Source: Dissophora ornata
Taxonomy: Eukaryota > Mortierellomycota > Mortierellomycetes > Mortierellales > Mortierellaceae
Length of the DNA stretch: 53,143 nucleotides
Reading direction: 5' to 3'
Assembly: GCA_025201705.1 (NCBI GenBank)
Contig: MU616702.1
Location: 1-53,143, forward strand
The position numbers were made by a program, and so were the translations under genes. Below are positions 45,886 to 53,143 of the stretch, piece after piece (within the stretch, counting starts at the first letter, position 1; every line of letters starts with the position of its first letter). Under the pieces are notes generated by a model. It saw only the letters and a list, made by a program, of their open reading frames with translations. It searched no databases and had not been told where the DNA came from.

Positions 45886-46507
45886 CCACGCTTCGTCCAC
45901 CCCCAGAAGAAAACATTTATCAACTCACTGATCTGTCCGTACGTTGCTTTATCCCCTCATTTTCGTTTTCTTGCCTCACCAAGAGCACTTTACTCTTCCT
46001 TTACAGCCTAAGCAGAATCTGGTATCCCCCAACGAAGATCGCACTGTGCCACAAATTGCAGGTATCAACACCGCCAGTATTTACAACACCGAACACAAAC
46101 AAACAACACGCGTCGATCTGGTCAAGCGTATCATTTATATGCGCGAACCCTCCTTGTCTGAGCATTGACCACCCTTTCGGACCGCGATTCCCAGCTTTTG
46201 AAAGCTCGTCGTAGTGCCATTGTTCACATTCCATTGAGTATTGAAAACGGCAAACTATACAAGCACTCGTCGTATCGACTCTATCAACGTACTATTTTAA
46301 GGCCTTCCACACCGGATTACGATTGCATCTTCGGACACCATTCCTTGGTAAGTCACTTTGCAGTACCGTAGTGTGAAAAAATTGCATCTTCACATTCCAC
46401 AGGACTTGCATGGACGAGTCCTGAGCCGATACAATCAATCGTCGGCCACCGCTTCCTTCAGATCCATTTCCTCCCTTGCTATGCTTCTGCGACAATTGCA
46501 CAACTGA
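45886..46507 (+). pseudogene. Spliced gene or relic with one frameshift, function unknown
   Basis: Three exon-like blocks with good splice sites on the plus strand. Block 1 (45886-45938, after TTTTAG) reads TLRPPPEENIYQLTDLS. A GTACGT...ACAG intron of 68 nt follows. Block 2 starts at 46007 with PKQNLVSPNEDRTVPQIAG and runs to SLSEH, where a TGA follows at 46166-46168. From that point the next frame carries on as coding-like sequence (TLSDRDSQLLKARRS ... DYDCIFGHHSL). An intron (GTAAGT...CACAG, 46350-46401) and a last block to TGA at 46505-46507 complete it. The shift is consistent with loss of one base between blocks, or an assembly error. The 5' end was not found, and a 45-nt intron immediately upstream would be very short. 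Family not recognised. Confidence 0.4.
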
Positions 46508-47738
46508 TCCTCCCAGCGTTGTCATCATCCCTCAACTTTTTTTATATCGTTATACATAAATACAACCCCCTTTATCACTTCCCTTTACACTGCGGTGCTG
46601 TCTATGACTGCAATGACGAGGTTCACGAAACTGGTATCCTTCAAAGAGTTCTGCCCATTCCTCTTGTACCTTGTACACGACTACATAAAGCACTTTGGCG
46701 CACGCCAGTTCGGATTTTTTTTTTCGTGGGATCGGCGTCTTTTTCTAGACGGGTAGCGTGCTCTATCAGCTTTTCACCTGAGTGCTTCTTTTCTAGAAGA
46801 GCCGAGTCTTCCGCACGACATCCCATTTTAAAATATCCTTGACATGCACCCATTTGAGAGCCAATGGTCGACAGGAGAGAAGGCGCAGAATCCCAATATG
46901 GGTTAAGATTGATGTGCATCTGCAGACACTTGCCCGTTCACTGTCTCATCTCTCAGATTTCTGATCTTTTTGATGCTGCAAAAGGAAGCAAGGAGAATTG
47001 TCGTGCCATGAACTAGCGACCTCCTTCCGCATCCCCTTATCCCCGTTCCCTTTCCTTTATTTTTGTGACACCTTACCACCTTAGTCGTTTCTGAAAAGGA
47101 ACCTCATTGATTTGGGGAGTAGGAAATCTGTTTCTGCCCCTCTTCTCCTTGCAGGTTCAACCTTCTGCGAAGAAATGGGGTTTCCTTCCTATTTCTATCT
47201 AACCTCTTAGTCTCCTGCCTACATTTATAACCCCCGTCCTTATTCTGGCTGTCTCCCTCACTTCTCTCTGCCGCCCTTTATTACATGGGATGGTCCATGT
47301 CCCTTGATGGACGCTGGTGTTCGTTATTCATGTATTTTGTCGAATGTGCATCATATGTGCTCGTGTAACCTTGGGATTATCGTTTCAGGAGCATGCACGT
47401 CTATCATGCAACGCGTGTGTGCATGTCTATATCAATGGTTCATCTTCCCTCTTTTTTTTTCTTTTTTTTTTTCCTTCCTACTTTCATTACACCCCTCCCC
47501 TCCGTTTCTTGATCGCACTCATCAATCATCTTTTACTCTCTCACTCCCTTAGAGACGATTTTCCTCACTCTGCCACTATCTCCAACCGACCCCGTATCCT
47601 ACCATTCCCATCCCCTAGTGATCGATCTATTTATACACTAACTACCGTCAGCAGCTGTCTCGCCCTCCCTTCCTGTACACACTCGACCACGCCTGTTCCT
47701 CAAAAGACACACCTCTATCCCGCTCATCAAACCCCAGC
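46508..47738. other. Intergenic region with CT-rich promoter
   Basis: No gene seen. 47440-47560 is strongly pyrimidine-rich with long T runs, matching the upstream regions of other genes in the window, and precedes the ATG at 47739. Confidence 0.5.
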
Positions 47739-50700
47739 ATGCTTTTTGCACTTTCACAGCCATCCATGTCCAACAACGATCAACCATCGAGCCCCGGATC
47801 TGAGTCCCCAACGAAAAAGATGCCTTCAGCGGCCATGAAGACCGAACCAGAGCACGGCATGCGCCGCATAGATGAGGAAGAGCAAGGACAAGAGCCTTAC
47901 AGTGAAGCACATGAGTCGGCATCAACACAAATGAATGCCTCTGATAGTCATATAGACTATGCTGATGACACCCCAGTCCACCCATTGGCCCCAGCACCGC
48001 ACTCGCCATCGCCTCCCAATATCTGCGAGTCTCCGGCAGCTTTACAGATGCAAAGTGGCCAATACATGCCCTTCGGCCAGCCGCAACAACATCAGCAGTT
48101 GCTGAAATTGAAGACTGAGCATGGTTTTCCAAGTTCCACTTCCCCGCTGAGTACACCGGACATTGTGATGACCAACGACGACTCGGATGACCTTAGTCAC
48201 CGAGGATCACCCGAAGCAAACATGGGATCAAATGAAGCCATCATGGGAGAGGATTCACAGCAGAGTTCCCACCTGTCTAATCTCGAGAGGGGTCATTTAG
48301 TCGTGGACACGTCTTCGCACTCAATGCAGAATGGCAATAATCCTAGCACAGCCTCAACACCGACGACTTCGGACTTGGCTGCGGATACACCCATCACCAC
48401 AGGACCCACTGCACCATCCTCTAGACGGCCTTCGCTGCGTACTATGACCCCAACACTCCCACGATCAGCCCTACAGGAAGAGACTATTGCGCTATTTAAG
48501 CAGTATCGCAATCTCATTCCTTGCGCAAAATGCTTTTGCCGTAATACCATCCAGCGCGATGGCATGTCGGGTAAGAGGCACCACCGTGGATTCGATCAAG
48601 GTCACCCATTATCTTGACTCTACCGACGTACCTAACGTCACTTCTTGTCATTTCTTTGCCTGAATGACTCTATAGATGGTAATCTCAGGTTCAAGTGCAG
48701 GCCCCCGGTCTCCATGAGTCTGATTTGCAACAAGTCCTACTCCGAATCCAAGATCCGTAACATGATTGCCGGTGTAGTCTATGGTCACTCATTGCCTGAT
48801 TCAAATACTCCTACTTCTGCAACCAGTCCAGGTGATAACGTCTTGGCCTTAGCGCCGCCACCAACTACCAAAGCCTCTCGACGCTCCTCGAAAGGTAGCC
48901 CACGAATCGGACCTGAGATGACACCCGAGAGAATGCAGCGACTTCAAGAGGACCAGGAGCAAGACGAGCTCCACGACGAGAGAGACTGTGAGGGAATGCC
49001 ACCCGTGCATCCCATGGATTCCCGTCGGCCCTCACTGTCCCACCACATGCAACAAATCAGCTCTAGTAGGCGAGGCTCTTTGCAACACTTGCCACAGCAT
49101 CAGCCCATTCGTCGCCCGTCTGTTGCAGGCGACGAGTCAATGATGATGGAATATGAGGACCCTTCGGCTCAGTTGCTTACATCGAGCCACTCGAGCCATC
49201 TTCAAGTTCCTGGTACGCCTCCTATGGAAGGTGAAGATACCCGGTTTTATCGTTCCAGGCCTATCTATGGACAGCAGAGTCGCACAACCGCATCCACAGG
49301 TCTTATACAGGCGCCGCCTCAGGCTCCAGGACGTCAGGTGCACAAGCTTCACCACTCACATTCGCATCCCAATATTGGCCAACAGCGCCACCAGCAATAC
49401 CTAGAGCAACAAGAGCGCGAGCACCGAGGAAGTGTTAGTGGTATAGGTTACCCCAACCAGCAGCAGCAATCCCAACCACAACCACAGCAGCGTGCAGTTG
49501 TACGTCAGACTGTCAGAAGGGACTCGTCTCATTACCTAGGTGGTGCCGAGCGTCGTTCCTCGCAACCATCTCCTGTTATGAATGCCTCTGGCTCAAAGTA
49601 CATGGGCGAAGCTCTTTCGCCTGCACTGTCGTCTTCTCCGCGATCATCCCCAAGCCGCGAATTGGTGCTTCATCAACAAGGCTCCACTTCCTCCACCCAT
49701 GACCCACTAGGAACGCCTACTCTGCGGGCGCACACTAGCAGCAGCCGATGTGAGGATAGTAGTAACTCTGCCAGTTACTTTCAGCGACGAATGAGTCAGC
49801 CTCACTCGAACCATGCCTACAACAGTAGCAACCATGCTGGACTTCCACCACCTTTGCCTTCGCCGCTGTCGCACCCATATGACCGTCGTGCCAGCGAGGC
49901 TGAAGAATACCCGCAAATGCATCGCGAAAAGTACGAAAGATTGAATGCCAACACAATGCTTGCCCCAAGTTCTGCTTTGGGTTCATCAAGACACTCTCAG
50001 TCGCAGCAAAGGAACCGGTCCAACTATCCACCTGGTTTTCCTAATAGTGGATTGGAAACACGCCAGCACCCGCTGGATGTTGTGGATCAGACTGATGACG
50101 CATTGCGGCAGGCCATGACACCTCCCACGAGATCTGTTATACACTCAGGGCCTGTACCATCAACTTCAACTTCGTTGGTGTCCTCACCATGGATGAGTGG
50201 TGGTAGCGGCGGTCAAGGAGTGCCGTCGAACATGACGGCGTCTCAGTCTGAGCCGATGCGATATTCGCATTCGCTGCCGATGGGGCAGAACAGACCCTCA
50301 TTGAGACATCATTATTCATCGTCGAGTCTTTATTATCAGACTCCAAGAGTAGAAGAGACGGAACGCTTTGATAGCGAGAATGACAGGGATACGTCGCCTG
50401 ATTACCAAGATTTCGATGCTGATGGTCGTAAGTTCATATAGGTCTTTAATTTCCTTTTTTTTAGGCCGTTTCTACCTGATGTTTGCTAACTGACTTGCAG
50501 GTCCCATTGCCAGGATGCGCGCTCAAGGTCTCAAGCGTAAGAGTTTCGGCCAGTCGCTCAGTCGATCGAGTTCCAACCAGAACCTATACTCAACCAGTCT
50601 CCAGCAACACCAGTACCAATATACGCACCAGCAGCCTCAGCGCCATATATACCAACAGCAGCAAAGCTCCAGTTTTATCCGCAGTAACTCTGGCGCTCGG

Positions 50701-52020
50701 GATCTGAACGCAGCAATGCCTGGCAACGCCATCAAGCTGACATGCTTTCCCAACTATCACTCTAAAACTTCAACCAATCCTTCTCCAACTACAAAGATCT
50801 TGGATACCTCAGAAGCCATGGCATTGCAACTCAGCCAAAGCTCCAAAATCGTGATCGAGATCCGACAGCCGCGTTTGATACAGTCTTATAGCAACAGCAT
50901 TAGCGGCAACAACAGCAGCAGTACAGGAGGTAACGATGCAGCGGCTGATCAAGATTCAAAATCAATGCATCGCTCAAACTCCCAGTCGAATCTGCAACAC
51001 GCTCGACCATCATCAACAGTACTGGGTTACCGACGATCTCCCTCACCAGATCGATTGGATTTTGGAGGGTCCTCTTCCAAAAAACGTCGCGCAGATTCGG
51101 ACTCTGTACCTTCAGGTGGCAGCGGTAGTAGCGATAGTAGTAGCTGTGACTCTGTGAATAACGAGAAGATGTCTTCGTCATCAAGTTCAAGCTCTGTCGC
51201 GGAAGCCGCCGCGGCTGCTGTCGTTGCTGCTGCTGCTGCTGCCGCAGCTCAGTCTTCTTCCCAGGGTCCAAACTCTTCTTCGACTCCAGCGTCCTCCTCA
51301 GCCATCCAAATGTTTGGTATAGACTACCTTACCAAGACCGAAGACTCAAAAGACGGTGAAGGGAGAGGGGGAGTGGGTCTAGGTCTCTCCACTGCCGCAT
51401 TGACATCCAGCCCGACTATTGAAGCTCTTCAAGTCGCCAAGAGTTCTTCTTATGCTTTACTTGAAGATCAGAAGGAGATGGGAATCGACTACTCTCTCTT
51501 TACGAGAGTTGAGACTGCTGGGTGGAGGATTTTGATTCCACCCAATGTTGTGGCCTCGTTCCGGTCGGAGGACTTTGGATTGATGCTCAAGCCCAAGGGG
51601 GTGGATGTGGTAGAAGATCAGGAGTACGAGGTGAAGGAAGAAGAAGGGGAACAGGAGCAGGACAAATGGATCAAGGATTTGGAGGCTGGAAGAGGACTGT
51701 TGGTCCACAACGAAGGGGGACAGCAGCAGGAAGATGACGATGATGTGAATGTGGAAGGAGTGCGCCGTATTGCGCTGCGGGATGACGACAGAGAACATAT
51801 CACAAGTGCTAGCACTGAAGCGAAGGTCACTGGCACCACTGCCGTGGCTGGTCCTGCTCAGGACAAGGATGATCAAGAGATGGGTGAAGAACAAGGCAAT
51901 GAAACTGCTGATTCTGAGGCTGCCGCTGGCGGACGGCTGACATCGCTGGCTCAATCGGAAGCGACAGGCGTTGCTTCTGCAGAGGCGAATACTGAAGCTG
52001 ATATTGATATGGACAGGTAG
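47739..52020 (+). CDS. Large Ser/Gln-rich protein with zinc-ribbon-like Cys cluster
   Basis: Three exons: 47739-48570, 48676-50427, 50501-52020, giving 1367 residues; the in-frame ATG at 47766 is an alternative start. The one structured-looking segment is at about 245-310. IPCAKCFC and RDGMSG end exon 1, and exon 2 continues NLRFKCRPP ... ICNKSYSESKIRNMI. This gives CxxCxC, then RFKC and a further Cys before KSYSESKI. The pattern resembles a zinc ribbon of the kind used for nucleic-acid binding. The rest is Ser/Pro/Gln/His-rich and probably disordered: a basic LKRKSFGQ stretch early in exon 3, an Ala run, and an acidic C terminus. A nuclear regulator is a reasonable inference, but the family is not recognised. 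Confidence 0.78.
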
Positions 52021-53143
52021 AAGGACAAGCTCTTGGAGTAGGACGACTAAAGACACAACCTTAGCCCTAGTTCCTGATTCATGCCCTAGCCTTTCGCTTC
52101 CAACCAAAGTTCGATCAACCTCCTCGCTCCTTCCCCCTTCATTTTTCATTGCTCGTTGTCATTACTTTCATTAATACCCTCCTTTCCGTACATTTACACT
52201 ACTCTCACGTCGCTTCGTATTGTGGGCCCATCTAGAACCACTTTCGGTTTTTTTTGTAGAAATGGAAAGGCAACGGACGCGTCGCGAGTACTATATACAG
52301 CTTTTTTTGTGGGATGACGCGAAATAGAAAGCACCCCTGAGATTAAACGCCGTTTGTTGAAGGATATCTTGCAAAGTTGAGGTCTTTTGGCCAAGATCTC
52401 AAAAAATTAAGAGGTTGATATTCTTACGAGCAGCTCTGCTTGTATACAAAGGGTATGCTCTAGACCAACGAGTTCGAGCTTTTTTTTCACTATGTTTCTG
52501 ACGAGCTCCCGCCCGCTGCTTTTTCAGTTGAATTCAACCAAAGCCGTGTGCTCATCTTGCTTCCATGAAACTAAACAAGGGTGCACATCCTTGCTATCCA
52601 GATATAATCATGCCTGGATGGTTGTTCTCGCTTCAGTGATGTGAAAGTGGAACAAAGAGCGACCTCAATGTCAGCAATAGGGCATACCGATCATGAACTA
52701 CGCATTGCTCCCGCTTTATTACGAATACGCATGGAGGATAGTAGAGGAAAAGCAAGGACATGGCGTAGGGATAAACTACATTGCATTAGGACCTTGGGAT
52801 TTCAGCGACCGTGCACAGGAAACTTTGCGTTATTGCATGATCAATAAACTTTTGCAGGAATGGGGAGGTAAACCAGAGAGGTTCCAGTCCGAGACAAAAG
52901 GCTGTGTTGGTCACACTGCGCTTGGAGTCCTAGTGCAAGCAATTTTTTTTTTTCAATCAAACAACCAGTAGCCTTTTATGCATATGGTGAGATCCGGCAA
53001 TCAAAAAATGAGAAAAGTCAGAATTAAAGGAAAAAGAGGGGGAGGGAAGGGGGAAGATGGAGAGACGAGCCGTTAGCAAAGAGTTGTACATTCGTGCACC
53101 TCTTTCGACGAAAAACACGATTGGCCAAATGAAACGATCCCCC
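52021..53143. other. 3' flank and window end
   Basis: The 3' UTR of the preceding gene is followed by sequence with no clear gene, apart from one short frame listed separately. The last about 100 nt are GA-rich on this strand, which could be the CT-rich promoter of a minus-strand gene beyond the window. Confidence 0.45.
52693..52971 (+). CDS. Small hypothetical frame (92 aa)
   Basis: ATG at 52693. The first about 65 residues have balanced, globular-like composition (for example GINYIALGPWDFSDRAQ and LLQEWGGKPERFQ) with no low complexity. No homologue recognised, no splice support, and the end is truncated in T-rich sequence. It may be a small gene, an exon fragment or chance. Confidence 0.2.
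   Translation: MNYALLPLYYEYAWRIVEEKQGHGVGINYIALGPWDFSDRAQETLRYCMINKLLQEWGGKPERFQSETKGCVGHTALGVLVQAIFFFQSNNQ

Noticed and set aside
51457..52149. 230-codon minus-strand frame opposite the last exon of the zinc-ribbon protein
   Set aside because: Shadow of the plus-strand coding exon. The plus frame is spliced, longer and continuous with upstream exons.

Overview
This is nuclear DNA of a filamentous fungus. The genes carry short GT-AG introns, mostly 75-135 nt, with TTGAC/CTGAC-like branch sites. Upstream regions are pyrimidine-rich, and proteins are full of Gln, Ser and Asn homopolymers. The gene set (a TM9SF protein, a mitochondrial threonine dehydrogenase, an Spt23/Mga2-like IPT-ankyrin regulator, a RalGAP-alpha, an MGRN1-type RING ligase, a secreted pepsin-like protease) and the style of the first gene point to an early-diverging fungus of the Mortierella group. 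That placement is inference from protein style, because no database search was possible. Exon boundaries below were worked out by hand from splice sites and reading phase, and in every intact gene the spliced lengths add up to whole codons.

Layout: (1) 121-4378 (+), a five-exon, 1300-residue protein joining an N-terminal FEN1/XPG-type nuclease to a C-terminal Fanzor/TnpB-type RuvC nuclease. (2) 5563-8480 (+), an MGRN1/RNF157-like E3 ubiquitin ligase. (3) 9154-11712, four related microproteins of about 62-66 residues. They form two divergent pairs that look like a duplicated pair, and both members of the second pair are damaged. (4) 12203-21384 (+), an 11-exon RalGAP-alpha-like GTPase-activating protein of 2708 residues. 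(5) 21587-23974 (-), a TM9SF/EMP70 protein. (6) 24431-27010 (-), L-threonine 3-dehydrogenase. (7) 28628-30911 (-), a secreted aspartic protease. (8) 31342-33033 (-), an unrecognised low-complexity protein. (9) 34099-38669 (-), an Spt23/Mga2-like IPT-ankyrin regulator with no visible membrane anchor. (10) 42409-43696 (-), an unrecognised acidic protein. (11) 45886-46507 (+), a spliced gene remnant with one frameshift. (12) 47739-52020 (+), a large Ser/Gln-rich protein with a Cys-rich zinc-ribbon-like segment.

The genes are mostly unrelated housekeeping, signalling and secretion genes and do not form one pathway. Two parts stand out. The FEN1/XPG-Fanzor fusion places a structure-specific nuclease fold and an RNA-guided-nuclease fold in one open reading frame with both sets of catalytic residues kept. 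The microprotein cluster is the other: a lineage-style family with a shared C-terminal signature, a 14-nt direct repeat and stress-element-like motifs in its divergent promoter. No tRNA, rRNA, CRISPR array or complete transposon with terminal repeats was seen.
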